This document shows positions 26,401 through 35,864 of a DNA stretch of 64,000 bases, piece by piece. The notes under the pieces are model-generated. The model had not been told where the DNA came from, made no database searches, and saw nothing but the letters and a program-made list of their open reading frames with translations. The stretch lies in the NCBI GenBank assembly GCA_963847945.1, contig CAWKBX010000009.1, positions 806,001 through 870,000 of the forward strand. The letters run 5' to 3'. Within the stretch, counting starts at the first letter, position 1. Each line of letters starts with the position of its first letter. The translations under genes and the position numbers were made by a program. This DNA is from JANMJD01 sp963847945 (GTDB lineage Bacteria; Actinomycetota; Acidimicrobiia; Acidimicrobiales; Ilumatobacteraceae).

Positions 26401-28216
26401 TCAGGCCCCTTCGTACATCGCCTCGATCTCCGCCGCGTAGCGGGCGTTGACGCCGCGGCGCTTGAGCTTGGAGGTGGGGGTGAGCATCTCGGAGTCGGGG
26501 AGCCACTCCTCGCCGAGCAGGGTGAACTTCTTGATCTGCTCCACTTGGGCGAACTGCTTGTTGACCTCGTCGACCCCCGCCTGTACCTCGGCGAGCACCA
26601 CGGGGTCGTTGGCCAACTCGGCCGTCGAGATGGTTCCACGGTCATGCGACCGGGCCCACGCTGCCGCCGTGTCGGGGTCGAGCACGAGGATCGCCGAGCA
26701 GTACTTGCGGGCGTCACCGATCGCCGCAGCCTGACCGACGAGCGGAATCGTCTTCAGCGCGGCCTCGAGGTTCGCAGGGCTGATGTTCTTGCCGCCCGAG
26801 GTGATGATCAGTTCCTTCTTGCGGTCGACGATCTTCAGATAGCCGTCGGCATCGACGACGCCGATGTCGCCCGAGTGCAACCAACCATCGATGATCGTCT
26901 CGGCCGTCTTGTCGTCCTGCTTGAGATATCCCTGGAAGACGTTGCCGCCGCGGTAGCAGACCTCGCCGTCGTCGTCGATCTTCAACTCGCCCCCCGGGAC
27001 CACCTGTCCGACGAATCCGGCCCGGTTTGCCTCCGGTGACCACGTCATCGGACCGGTCGATTCCGACATGCCGTAGATCTCTGACAGGGGCACGCCGATC
27101 GCGTTGTACCACTCGAGAATCGGGCTGGGGAATCGCCGCCGCGCCGGTCACTGCGACCTCGATCGCATCAAGCCCCACCATGCCTTTGACCTGGCCGAAC
27201 GCCGCGTCCATCTGGGTCAGCATCGCCCGCTGCTCGTCGTTGGCAACCCCGGCCGCCGCGGCCGGGCGCAGCTTCTTGGCTCCCTCGACCGCCGCGTCGA
27301 ACTGCGCCTTGCGAGCCGGATCGCCCGACAGGGCGGCGTTGACGCCCAGGTAGATCTTCTCCCACACCCGCGGCACGCCGAAGATGATCTCGGGCCGGAC
27401 CTCTTTGAGGTACATGCCGATCTGGTTGGGGTCAGGACAGCAGTAGACCGAGTAACCGAGGATCATCCCCTGGTAGTGGCTCATGCCCCGCTCGGCGATA
27501 TGAGCCATCGGTAGATACGACACCGCCCGCTTACCGGCGAAGCCGTCGAACGCGATGCAGCGGGCGAGCAGATCGACGGTGTACACCGCGTTGTACTGAC
27601 TGATCATCACGCCCTTGGGCGGGCCGGTGGTTCCCGAGGTGTAGATCAAGGTGGCGATGTCGTCGGGATCGGTGGCCGCGGCGAGCACCTGCAGGTCGGC
27701 TTCACCGGCGTCAAGCAGTTCGGCCGCCGGGAACACCCCATGAGGGAGGTCTGCGGGAGGGTTGATCACGTAGATGCGACGCAGGTTCGGCAGCTCGCCA
27801 CGAACCTTGAGCATCCGGTCGAGGAACCCGGCATCCTCGACGATGGCGATCTCGGCCTCGGCGTGCCCGGCCAGGTACTGGATCTCCTCGGGTGACGAGG
27901 AGTTGTAGATCGACACCGGCGTCGCTCGACAGAACTGGGCGGCAGCGTCAAACCAATGGAAATCGGGCCGGTTGCGCATCATCAGCAGCACCCGGTCGCC
28001 CTGCGAAACCCCGGCGGCGAGCATGCCGGCCGCGGCGCGAGAGACGTTGTTGGCGAACTCTGCGAAGGTCCACACGTTCCACGATCCGGGGCTGTCGTCC
28101 TTCATGGAGTGCAATGCCGGGAGATCGGGGTGGGCGGCAACCAATTCGAGGAACTGGCGGGGCACGGTCTGACCAACGACCGCGTCATGAACTTCCTGGA
28201 TCGATGCGTAGGGCAT
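26401..28216 (-). CDS. Long-chain acyl-CoA synthetase (AMP-forming), one frameshift
   Basis: Two frames together give a full FadD-type enzyme of about 605 residues. The upstream part has the ATP motif YTSGTTGPPKGVMIS, YLPMAHIAERGMSHYQGMIL and FGVPRVWEKIY; the downstream part has EIYGMSESTGP, WLHSGDIG, DRKKELIITSGGKNISP and the C-terminal Lys region PTSKLKRRGV. The frame changes at 27127-27130, where a run of four G (four C on the coding strand) should be three: the restored reading is AAIPSPILEWYNAIGVPLSE. It activates long-chain fatty acids to acyl-CoA. It lies between the two M23 peptidase genes on the opposite strand. Confidence 0.9.
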
Positions 28217-28391
28217 GCGGCATTCTTCACCAAATCAGCCGACGACGAGGACGCGTGCGGCGACGTTCCTGATGGGAACCCGTCCGACACCTGCAGACGA
28301 GGAGCGCCACGGAGCGGGCCACACGGCCCATCTGCCACGATCTGCGCGAATCGTCATCATCTGTTCAGGACTCGTCCGTCATTTTGCACAT

Positions 28392-29699
28392 ATGCAAGCG
28401 CTCAAAGTGGTTGACGATCGAACCCCCCACGCACTCAAGACAGAAGTCGACCGCAAGGTCACCCAGCTCATTCAGAACACCCTGCGTGCGCACCCGACTC
28501 GGCCCGTCCGCTCGGCGGATCGGAATGTGGCGTCGTTCACGAAGCCCAGCCGCAAGGGCATGATGCTCGGCGGTCTGGTGACCACCGCGGTTGCCCTCGG
28601 CGCGCTGCTGACCTTCAGCCCCAACGCGGTCACCGCCCAGTCGAGCGAGGGTGCCGACTATGTGGAGCCGATCCCCGGCGTCGACGGCGAAGTGCCCGCC
28701 GGCCCTACACCCGAGGTCGAGGTCGCCGTTGACGGGGCCGGACCCGAGACTCCCGCCGGTGAGTCACAGGTCGGCGATGGAACCGTCGTCGATGGAACCG
28801 TCGTCGATGGAGCGGTCGTCGATGCCGGAACGGCAATGATCGACCCCGCCACCGGCCAGGTCGTGATCGCCGAGACCAGCACACCCGTCGAGGCGGTGCT
28901 CGTCCCCCAGATTGCCGCGGCCCTCGCCGAGGAAGCCGCCTCGGTGATCCCCGACCTTCCCGCCCGTCCCGTCGACGGTTGGCCGGTGCGGTCGATCCGC
29001 CTCCCGGTGGCCGGGCCGATCTCGTACTACGCCGACTGGGGTGATTGCCGTGGCGGCGACGAGTGCCCCCGCCATCACCTGGGCAACGACATCATCGGCG
29101 TCCGTCTGCAGCCTCTCCTGGCGACGACCGACGGCACGATCTCCCACATTGTCGTCGATCATCCGACCGCCGGTTGGGGTTTCGTCATCACCGACGCCGA
29201 AGGTTGGGATTACCGCTACTACCACGTCAACAACGACACACCGACCACCGACGACGGCTCCGACGACGGCACCTGGCGCTTCGCCCAGGGACTCACCGAA
29301 GGCAGCCCGGTCAAGGCCGGTCAGATCGTCGCCTTCATGGGCGACAGCGGCAACGCCGAGAGTTCGGTCCCCCACCTGCACTTCGAGATCCATCGCCCCG
29401 ACGGCGAGGCGATCAACCCCCATGTCAGTTTGCGGCTCGCCGAGTGGGTCGATTCATGCCTCAACCGAGGCGCGACGGTGCAGGGCAACCTGTCGTTGAT
29501 CCCGGGCGTGGTCTCCGATCTCCACAACGAGACCGAAGTTGCCTGGATCCGCACCGGCAAGGACGGTCAACTGTTGGTCGAGTCCGACGGTGGCTACCTC
29601 CCGATCGGCACGGGCGGCGACGTTGGCGACGACAGCCATCAGCGAATCGACCCCACCTGCGACCGCGGCTACGCCGAGATCGTTCAGGCCTACAGCTGA
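28392..29699 (+). CDS. Secreted M23-family peptidase, paralogue 2
   Basis: About 435 residues from the ATG at 28392. The first 55 residues (MQALKVVDDRTPHALKTEVD onward) are cytoplasmic-looking, and the export segment starts at about residue 57 (MMLGGLVTTAVALGALLTF), so a start at 28561 is also possible. A variable acidic linker with a 15-bp repeat follows, then the M23 domain with RHHLGNDI and HLHFEIH zinc motifs. The catalytic region is nearly the same as in the gene at 25132-26385, pointing to duplication. Role: peptidoglycan hydrolysis during growth or separation (family knowledge). Confidence 0.9.
   Translation: MQALKVVDDRTPHALKTEVDRKVTQLIQNTLRAHPTRPVRSADRNVASFTKPSRKGMMLGGLVTTAVALGALLTFSPNAVTAQSSEGADYVEPIPGVDGEVPAGPTPEVEVAVDGAGPETPAGESQVGDGTVVDGTVVDGAVVDAGTAMIDPATGQVVIAETSTPVEAVLVPQIAAALAEEAASVIPDLPARPVDGWPVRSIRLPVAGPISYYADWGDCRGGDECPRHHLGNDIIGVRLQPLLATTDGTISHIVVDHPTAGWGFVITDAEGWDYRYYHVNNDTPTTDDGSDDGTWRFAQGLTEGSPVKAGQIVAFMGDSGNAESSVPHLHFEIHRPDGEAINPHVSLRLAEWVDSCLNRGATVQGNLSLIPGVVSDLHNETEVAWIRTGKDGQLLVESDGGYLPIGTGGDVGDDSHQRIDPTCDRGYAEIVQAYS
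28776..28820 (+). repeat. 15-bp in-frame tandem repeat, three copies
   Basis: GATGGAACCGTCGTC occurs twice and a variant (GATGGAGCGGTCGTC) once, encoding DGTVV, DGTVV and DGAVV in the linker of the second M23 peptidase. Being a multiple of three, it can vary without breaking the frame. Confidence 0.85.
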
Positions 29700-29721
29700 C
29701 TCGGCGACTACGTTGCGGGGC

Positions 29722-31503
29722 GTGAGCAGGCCCCGGTGGAGAACGTTGACCGCCGCGGCCTGCCTGCCGGTGATCGTCGCACTGGCCCGGTTCATCGGGC
29801 GAGGCGTGGTGCTCGACGGCGACCAAGCCGTGTTCGCCATGCAAGCGCATGATGCGGCAACCGGGGGTTTCCCGACGATGGGGTTGTACAGCTGGAATGG
29901 CTGGAACCACCCCGGGCCGGTCGCGTTCTACCTGTATGCGCCGTTCGACCGGCTGAGCGGCGGGGCACCGTGGGGCACCCTGTTGGCCACCGGGGTGTGG
30001 AGCATGGTCACGATGGTCTTCGTCGGTTGGCTGGCCTCCCGACGCTTGGAGGCCATGCCCCGGCCGGATGTCGGTGGACTTGATGCCGGATACCGGCGTC
30101 AATCCTTCTTCCATCCGCTCATCGCCATCTGTCTGGCCGTCCAGCTGGCGACGTGGATCACCGTCGGCGGGGTAGGTGTCATCGATCCGTGGACGCCGAA
30201 CCTGGCGGCGTCGCTGGTCGTGCCATTCCTGTTGGCCGTGTGGGGATTGGCCGAGGGGGATCGTGGCGCGGCCTACGCGGCGATGATCCTCGGGGCGATC
30301 GCCCCGCAACTGCATGTCGGCTACTCGGCGCTCGTCGGAGTGTCGGGAGTGGTCGCGCTGGTGATCGGCCGGCGGCGGAGGACTCTGCCGTGGAGGTCCC
30401 TGGCTCGCCCCGCGACCGTGGGCGTTGCACTCTGGCTTCCGGTGATCATCGACGTCGTCACGTCGCGTACCGGCAATCTGAACGCGCTCGCCCGCTACTT
30501 CCGCTCCGCGACGCCTGAGCCGGCGGGGATCGCGGAAGGGGTGCGGATCATGGCCGGTGAGGTCAGCCCAGTCCCGACGTGGATCTCGGGCCCGCGCCCC
30601 CAGGGGCTCTTCCTCGAAGCCCGCCAATCGTCGGTCATCTGGCTGATCGGACTCGCCGTGCTGGTGGTCGGGGCAGGGGTCAAGCGGCGCTCGAACCCGC
30701 TTGTCGTCGCCGCGTTCGCCCTGGTCACCGCCACGATTTCCTGTGCTCAGCTGCGCGGGTTCCGCTATCACTACCTCGTCTACTGGCGAGCTCCGATCAT
30801 CCTGCTCGCCGCCGTCGCCACGATGGGGACCCTGATCGTCAACCACGGACGCACGACGCGAGCGATCGCCGCCATGGCGCTGGTGACATCGTTGGTCGGG
30901 GCGACGTGGTCGAACGCGCGGGCCGATCAGGTCACGCGCTACGGCGCGGTGATTGGCGATCTCACCCACCAACTCGCCGCCCAGAAGCCGAGCGGGCGGG
31001 TGCTCCTCGAACTCGGCGACGGCGGCGTGGTCGGAGCGTTGCCGGGCATCCTCCACGACCTCGAATTGCGAGGCGTCGACGTGGGTGTCCAGCCCGGCAT
31101 CGAGTGGGTCGTCGGCGACCGCGGCATCGACCCGGCGACGGTCGATGAGGTGTGGTTCGTCACCGACAATGGTTGGTCGTTCTCGCTGCTGACCCAAGCC
31201 GGTCGCGGCACGGTGATTGCGTCGCGCTCGCCATACGACGCGGCCACCGAGGAACGCGTTCGGGTCATCCAACGAGACCTCGCCGCACAGCTCCGTACAG
31301 CCGGGCGACTTGACGCTATTCGGGCCCTCGACAGCGCGTTGGTCGCCCTCACCCTCGAAGGAATCGACGGACTCGACCGGGCCAAGGTCGCCGAACTGGC
31401 CGAACTCAACCGGGAGCTCGGCGGCCCCGGGAAGCGTCTGGGCGTGGTGAGGTTCTCGCCCGACGTGCTACCCGATGTGTGGTGGCCACTGAACGCCCTG
31501 TGA
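29722..31503 (+). CDS. Polytopic membrane protein, GT-C glycosyltransferase-like
   Basis: About 593 residues from a GTG at 29722 (MSRPRWRTL). It has about ten hydrophobic segments to about residue 400, then a soluble external domain of about 190 residues. The first external loop carries GRGVVLDGDQAVFAMQAHDA, an acidic motif in the place where ArnT/PMT-type (GT-C) transferases keep catalytic Asp. These enzymes move a sugar from a polyprenyl-phosphate donor outside the membrane. It starts 22 bases after the M23 stop, so a common transcript and a cell-envelope role are plausible. The exact family is not recognised. Confidence 0.65.
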   Translation: MSRPRWRTLTAAACLPVIVALARFIGRGVVLDGDQAVFAMQAHDAATGGFPTMGLYSWNGWNHPGPVAFYLYAPFDRLSGGAPWGTLLATGVWSMVTMVFVGWLASRRLEAMPRPDVGGLDAGYRRQSFFHPLIAICLAVQLATWITVGGVGVIDPWTPNLAASLVVPFLLAVWGLAEGDRGAAYAAMILGAIAPQLHVGYSALVGVSGVVALVIGRRRRTLPWRSLARPATVGVALWLPVIIDVVTSRTGNLNALARYFRSATPEPAGIAEGVRIMAGEVSPVPTWISGPRPQGLFLEARQSSVIWLIGLAVLVVGAGVKRRSNPLVVAAFALVTATISCAQLRGFRYHYLVYWRAPIILLAAVATMGTLIVNHGRTTRAIAAMALVTSLVGATWSNARADQVTRYGAVIGDLTHQLAAQKPSGRVLLELGDGGVVGALPGILHDLELRGVDVGVQPGIEWVVGDRGIDPATVDEVWFVTDNGWSFSLLTQAGRGTVIASRSPYDAATEERVRVIQRDLAAQLRTAGRLDAIRALDSALVALTLEGIDGLDRAKVAELAELNRELGGPGKRLGVVRFSPDVLPDVWWPLNAL

Positions 31504-31597
31504 TCCAGGGATTTCTCACGATGAGGGACACCACGCTTTGAGATGACGGGGGTCCGACGGCCAGACTCGGCGCACCCCCCGGACGCCAAGGAACACC

Positions 31598-32767
31598 ATG
31601 ACCACCGCTGTGATCGTCGATGCCATTCGTACCCCTCTCGGTAAACGCAACGGCCGCCTGAAGGACTGGCACCCCGTCGACCTTGCCGCCGAGACCCTCA
31701 AGGCGTTGCAGGAGCGCACCGGCATCGACCCGGCGCTGGTTGACGATGTCGTCATGGGTTGTGTGATGCAGGTCGGCGAGCAGGCTGCCAACATCGCCCG
31801 CAACGCGGTGCTCGCCGCCGGTTGGCCCGAGTCGGTGCCCGGCACGACGATCGATCGCCAGTGCGGCTCGTCGCAGCAGGCCGCCCACTTCGCCGCCCAG
31901 GGCGTGATCGCCGGAGCCTACGACGTGGTTGTCGCCTGCGGTGTCGAGGTGATGACCCGGGTACCGATGGGGGCCTCGATGATCGACGGCAAATACGGCT
32001 TCCCCTTCGGCCCCAAGATCGGCGCCCGCTACGCCCCCGCCGGTGGCCTGGTGCCTCAAGGCATCTCGGCCGAACTGATTGCCGAGAAGTGGAACATCAG
32101 CCGTGACGAGATGGACCGGTTCGGCCTGCGCTCTCAGCAGTACGCCCAACGGGCCACCGCCGAGGGTCGCTTCGAGTCGCAGATCCTGCCGATGATCGAC
32201 TTCGAGGGCAAGATGATGACGGTCGATGAGGGCCTCCGCGACACCACCTTGGAGAAGCTCGCCTCGTTGAAGCCGTCCTTTATCGAGGCGGACAAGGGTG
32301 GCAAGGTCACCGCCGGCAACTCGTCGCAGATCACCGATGGCGCGGCCGCAATGTTGATCATGAGCGAGGAGAAGGCCGCGTCGTTAGGGCTGACCCCGCG
32401 GGCCCGGTTCGTCAACTTCTCCCTCGCTGGCGACGATCCGCGATTCATGCTCACGGCACCGATCCCGGCGACCCGCAAGATCTTCGAGCGCTCAGGACTG
32501 TCGATCGGCGACATCGACATCGTCGAGATCAACGAGGCCTTTGCCTCGGTCGTGCTCGCCTGGGAGAAGGAGTTCCATCCCGACATGGAGCGGGTGAATC
32601 CGAACGGCGGCGCGATCGCCCTCGGCCATCCTCTCGGCTGCTCCGGTGCCCGGCTAATGACCACCCTGTTATGCGAGTTGGAACGCACCGGCGGCCGCTA
32701 CGGCCTGCAGACGATGTGCGAGGGCGGCGGCATGGCCAACGCCACGATCATCGAACGCCTCGGCTGA
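31598..32767 (+). CDS. Acetyl-CoA acetyltransferase (thiolase)
   Basis: 389 residues with all thiolase motifs: nucleophilic Cys in DRQCGSSQQA (about 89), NEAFASVVLAWEKE with the active-site His loop (GGAIALGHPLG), and the second Cys in GCSGARLMTTLL (about 347). It either cleaves 3-ketoacyl-CoA or condenses two acyl-CoA. AAGGAACACC precedes the ATG. With the acyl-CoA synthetase nearby it fits fatty-acid or steroid side-chain breakdown (inference). Confidence 0.95.
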   Translation: MTTAVIVDAIRTPLGKRNGRLKDWHPVDLAAETLKALQERTGIDPALVDDVVMGCVMQVGEQAANIARNAVLAAGWPESVPGTTIDRQCGSSQQAAHFAAQGVIAGAYDVVVACGVEVMTRVPMGASMIDGKYGFPFGPKIGARYAPAGGLVPQGISAELIAEKWNISRDEMDRFGLRSQQYAQRATAEGRFESQILPMIDFEGKMMTVDEGLRDTTLEKLASLKPSFIEADKGGKVTAGNSSQITDGAAAMLIMSEEKAASLGLTPRARFVNFSLAGDDPRFMLTAPIPATRKIFERSGLSIGDIDIVEINEAFASVVLAWEKEFHPDMERVNPNGGAIALGHPLGCSGARLMTTLLCELERTGGRYGLQTMCEGGGMANATIIERLG

Positions 32768-32781
32768 CCAGTCGGCGTCAA

Positions 32782-34056
32782 TCACTCCCGGTAACGGGTC
32801 CGTGACAACACCGTCAGCCCGAGTACTCCGCTGACGATCAACGAGGCAATCACCCCGATCACCGCCGCGTCAGCGTCTGCAGCAGCCCCCGCGCCAGCGA
32901 ACGACTTTCCGGCGATGAAGACCGCGACGGCAAAGCCCATCCCGGCGAGCATGCCAAGGCCGAGCACGTCACGTCGGGTCACACCCTCGGGTAGCCGGAC
33001 GATGCCCAGCCGCTCAGCAATGACCACGGCAGCAACGATCCCCAGCGGTTTGCCGAGCACTCGTGCGACCATCACACCCCAAAAGACCCGTGACCCACCG
33101 GTGTCGGCCAGGGTGTCTCCACCGAGGGAGACCCCGGCATTCGCCAACGCGAACAGTGGGATGACGGCGAAGCTGGTCCACGGGTGCAGTAGATGCTCAA
33201 GTCGTTCGACACTCGACACGGAGTGGGTAGCGATCAAGACGCTGCGGCGTGCTGCCGAAGGGGTTGAGAGGTCGGCGAGTTCAGCCTGGTCGACCTCGTC
33301 GATCATCGGCGTCGTTGGGGCGAGCAGCCCGAATGCCACCCCGGCGAGGGTCGGCGGAATCCCTCCCCGGTACAGGCCGTACCAGCAGACAATCCCACAG
33401 GCGACGAAGACGGCGGTTGCCCGGATGTCGAACCGACGAAGCACGGCGGCGAGGGCAAGCGGCCCGCATCCGGCTGCGAGCCAGCGCGCCGACAGGTCGC
33501 CCCCGAAGCCCACCGCGAGCACGAGGATCGAACCGATGTCGTCGACGATCGCCAGGGCCAACATCAACAGCGGCAGGATCGGATGCACCCGGGTCCGTAT
33601 CAGGGCCAGCGCGCCAAGCACCATGGCGATGTCGGTCGGCATCGGTACGGCCCATCCACCGCTTGGGCCGCCCCAGGCGACGACCAGATAGAACATCGCC
33701 GGGACGATCATTCCGCCGATCGCCGCCACAATCGGCAGGGCCGCCTGGCGGACGTCACGCAGTTCGCCCTGCACCATCTCTCGCTTGATCTCCAGCCCGG
33801 CGACGAGAAAGAAGATCGTCATCAGTCCGTCGTTGACCCAGTGCCGTAGGTCGAGGCTCAGTCCATGGTCGCCAATGCGGACGGCAAGGTCGGTCTCCCA
33901 CAGATCGTGGTAGGCGGACGACCACGGGGAGTTCGCCCAACCGAGGGCCACCACGGCGGCCACGAGAAGCACGATCCCGCCCGCCGACTCGGTGGCCAGA
34001 AACGTCCGCAGCGGCCGCCATACTCGCTGGGGATTCACACTGGACACGGCGATCAT
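32782..34056 (-). CDS. nhaA: Na+/H+ antiporter NhaA
   Basis: About 424 residues with roughly twelve membrane helices. NhaA markers are clear: LGWANSPWSSAYHDLW, the unwound-helix motif PMPTDIAMVLGALAL and the ion-binding pair in LALAIVDDIGSIL, plus HPWTSFAVIPLFALANAGV. It exchanges external protons for internal sodium. The ATG at 34056 gives MIAVSSVNPQRVW; a longer frame upstream is Arg-rich and overlaps the next gene region. It is convergent with the thiolase, 14 bases apart. Confidence 0.93.
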   Translation of the reverse strand: MIAVSSVNPQRVWRPLRTFLATESAGGIVLLVAAVVALGWANSPWSSAYHDLWETDLAVRIGDHGLSLDLRHWVNDGLMTIFFLVAGLEIKREMVQGELRDVRQAALPIVAAIGGMIVPAMFYLVVAWGGPSGGWAVPMPTDIAMVLGALALIRTRVHPILPLLMLALAIVDDIGSILVLAVGFGGDLSARWLAAGCGPLALAAVLRRFDIRATAVFVACGIVCWYGLYRGGIPPTLAGVAFGLLAPTTPMIDEVDQAELADLSTPSAARRSVLIATHSVSSVERLEHLLHPWTSFAVIPLFALANAGVSLGGDTLADTGGSRVFWGVMVARVLGKPLGIVAAVVIAERLGIVRLPEGVTRRDVLGLGMLAGMGFAVAVFIAGKSFAGAGAAADADAAVIGVIASLIVSGVLGLTVLSRTRYRE

Positions 34057-34115
34057 TCTCCCAGCTCGGGTGGGATCGGCGGCTTCATTCGGACCGACCC
34101 GATACGCTCGGTGAC

Positions 34116-34382
34116 GTGCCCAAGGCAAGTACGGTCCTGTGGATATTCGGCGCCCTGGTGTTCGGCTATACCCTGTGGAAAGTCGGCATCGGAATGATCC
34201 GCAGCGTGACCACACCACTACCGGCACCCCCACCTGAGGGTGAGCTTCGTCGAATTAACGTCAGGTATCGGTGCAGCGTGTGCGGGGTGGAGCTGCGCAT
34301 GACGATGGCTCCCGAGGAAGATCCGCCCCCTCCTCGGCACTGCTTGGAAGACATGGATATCCTCGCGCCGATCATGGAGTAA
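34116..34382 (+). CDS. Small membrane-anchored zinc-ribbon-like protein
   Basis: 88 residues from a GTG: one N-terminal transmembrane helix (STVLWIFGALVFGYTLWKVG), a Pro-rich link (PLPAPPPEGELR), then a short C-terminal region with CSVCG and RHC that could hold zinc. The function is unknown. Its position next to crgA suggests it belongs to the cell-division neighbourhood. Confidence 0.65.
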   Translation: MPKASTVLWIFGALVFGYTLWKVGIGMIRSVTTPLPAPPPEGELRRINVRYRCSVCGVELRMTMAPEEDPPPPRHCLEDMDILAPIME

Positions 34383-34391
34383 CCGCCGCAA

Positions 34392-34415
34392 GATATCCCC
34401 AGCTGTGGATATCTC
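34392..34415. promoter_or_regulatory. 24-bp palindrome with two DnaA-box-like halves
   Basis: Arms AGATATCC and GGATATCT flank CCAGCTGT; 22 of 24 positions are symmetrical. The halves read TATCCCCAG and, on the other strand, TATCCACAG, the latter close to a DnaA box (TTATCCACA). It lies between two convergent genes and is followed by GTGATAATCAC. It could be a protein-binding site; it has no U-run and is unlikely to be a terminator. Confidence 0.45.
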
Positions 34416-34479
34416 TGGTGATAATCACATTGATGTAACCCGGTCACCCACAGGCGTTGGCCCGCAGGTCACCGCGACG

Positions 34480-34839
34480 TCATCTGAATTTTGTAGCGGT
34501 ATAGAGCCCCGCGAGGATCAAGCCGAGGCCTGCGGCAAGGTACCACTGGCTCTGCCCGCCGGGCAGGAAGTCGAGGTAGTAGCAGATGATCACGAGGGCA
34601 CCGATGATCCACAACGAGAACATCAGGATCGGTACCCACCGCGGGCTCTGCTCCTTGTAGATCGGCACGGGTGGCGTGTACCGCGACGACGGCGTAGCGG
34701 CGTGCTTGGGACCGTCGCCCTTGTCGGCGCCGAGACCCGCGCCAATCGGTCGATCGCCGGCGGTCGGAAGTTTGGAATCGCCCGGACGAGTGCCCTTGGG
34801 GGTTACTCGGCCACCGGCTTTGCGCTTGGGAGGTGCCAC
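34480..34839 (-). CDS. crgA: Cell division protein CrgA
   Basis: About 119 residues from a GTG (VAPPKRKAGGRVTPKG). It has a basic, disordered N-terminal half, then two transmembrane helices (WVPILMFSLWIIGALVIICY, and WYLAAGLGLILAGLYTATKF) joined by YLDFLPGGQSQ. This is the CrgA pattern, and the position before trpG/pabA and pknB matches mycobacteria and streptomycetes. CrgA binds FtsZ, FtsQ and penicillin-binding proteins and tunes septum assembly. An alternative longer start would overlap the divergent amidotransferase and is unlikely. Confidence 0.9.
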   Translation of the reverse strand: MAPPKRKAGGRVTPKGTRPGDSKLPTAGDRPIGAGLGADKGDGPKHAATPSSRYTPPVPIYKEQSPRWVPILMFSLWIIGALVIICYYLDFLPGGQSQWYLAAGLGLILAGLYTATKFR

Positions 34840-34934
34840 GAAGGCGACAGTGTAGGGGCACGAGCCCGCTGTGCGCGAGCGCTTGAGCACGAATGCGTTT
34901 CGACATCCCTCTGCGGACCGGCAAGGCTGGTGGT

Positions 34935-35516
34935 GTGCCGCGCGTGTTGGTGATCGACAACTACGACTCATTCGTCTACAACCTGGTCCAGTACCTGGGA
35001 GAACTCGGCGCCGAACCGATCGTGCATCGCAACGACGCCCTCACCGTTGACGAGGCGTTGGCCATCGGACCCGATGCGGTGTTGATGTCGCCGGGGCCGG
35101 GCCGACCGGAGGATGCCGGGATCATGTGCGACGCGATCAAGGCCTTTGCCGATCAGGGTGTACCCGTGCTCGGCGTCTGCCTCGGCCATCAGGCGATCGG
35201 GCAGGTGTACGGCGGAAACGTCGTTCGGGCCACCGAACTGATGCACGGCAAGACCTCATTCGTCACCCACCACGACACCGGCATCTTCACCGGCCTGCCC
35301 TCGCCACTCGAGGCCACCCGCTACCACTCGCTGGTCGTCGAGCGCGAGAGCCTGCCCGACTGCCTCGAGATCACCGCCGAGATTTCCGACGGCACGATCA
35401 TGGGCCTGCGCCACCGCGAACTACCGGTGGAAGGCGTCCAGTTCCATCCCGAGTCGATCCTGACCAGTCACGGCCACGACCTGATCCGCAACTTCCTCAG
35501 CCGCGTCGCGGCCTGA
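34935..35516 (+). CDS. Class I glutamine amidotransferase, TrpG/PabA type
   Basis: About 193 residues from a GTG (VPRVLVIDNYDSFVYNLVQY). Hallmarks are MSPGPGRPEDAG, the nucleophilic elbow GVCLGHQAIGQ and the catalytic His-Glu in VEGVQFHPESILT. It releases ammonia from glutamine for anthranilate synthase (tryptophan) or aminodeoxychorismate synthase (folate); the large partner is not in this window, so TrpG or PabA cannot be decided. Its position between crgA and pknB is the conserved actinobacterial one. Confidence 0.93.
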   Translation: MPRVLVIDNYDSFVYNLVQYLGELGAEPIVHRNDALTVDEALAIGPDAVLMSPGPGRPEDAGIMCDAIKAFADQGVPVLGVCLGHQAIGQVYGGNVVRATELMHGKTSFVTHHDTGIFTGLPSPLEATRYHSLVVERESLPDCLEITAEISDGTIMGLRHRELPVEGVQFHPESILTSHGHDLIRNFLSRVAA

Positions 35517-35540
35517 CAACCGCCGGACCTTGACCCCAAG

Positions 35541-35853
35541 GGCAGCTTGTCCAGTTCGCCCAAGTCCGTGCCGAGCTGGCCTTGATGACCCTCGACCGCG
35601 TCTGCATCATCTCCGCACTGCCGAGGGGCGCCACGAGATCGATGTGATCATCGAGATCGGCGCCCGCAGGCTTGTGGCCATAGAGGTCAAGGCCACATCC
35701 AAACCCGGACCCGACGACGTCCGGCATCTGCGATGGCTGAAACGAGAACTCGGAGACTCGGTGGTCACCTCGGTTCTGCTTCACTCAGGACCTGAATCGT
35801 TCGTCATGGACGAGGGAGTGGTCGCCTGCCCGATTTCGAGCCTCTGGAGCTGA
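35541..35853 (+). pseudogene. C-terminal remnant of a DUF4143-type ATPase
   Basis: Two frames join into the tail of an AAA ATPase with DUF4143: QLVQFAQVRAELAL in one frame, then DPRPRLHHLRTAEGRHEIDV, IEVKATSKPGPDDVRHLRWL and CPISSLW in the next. The frame change is near 35585. The family normally has about 400 residues, so only the last quarter is left, without a start. It is a decayed fragment between the amidotransferase and pknB. Confidence 0.6.
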
Positions 35854-35864
35854 AACTCTGCGGG

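Noticed and set aside
29461..31272. 603-codon open frame antisense to the GT-C-like gene
   Set aside because: Arg/Asp/Pro/His-rich shadow; the sense frame has clear membrane helices.
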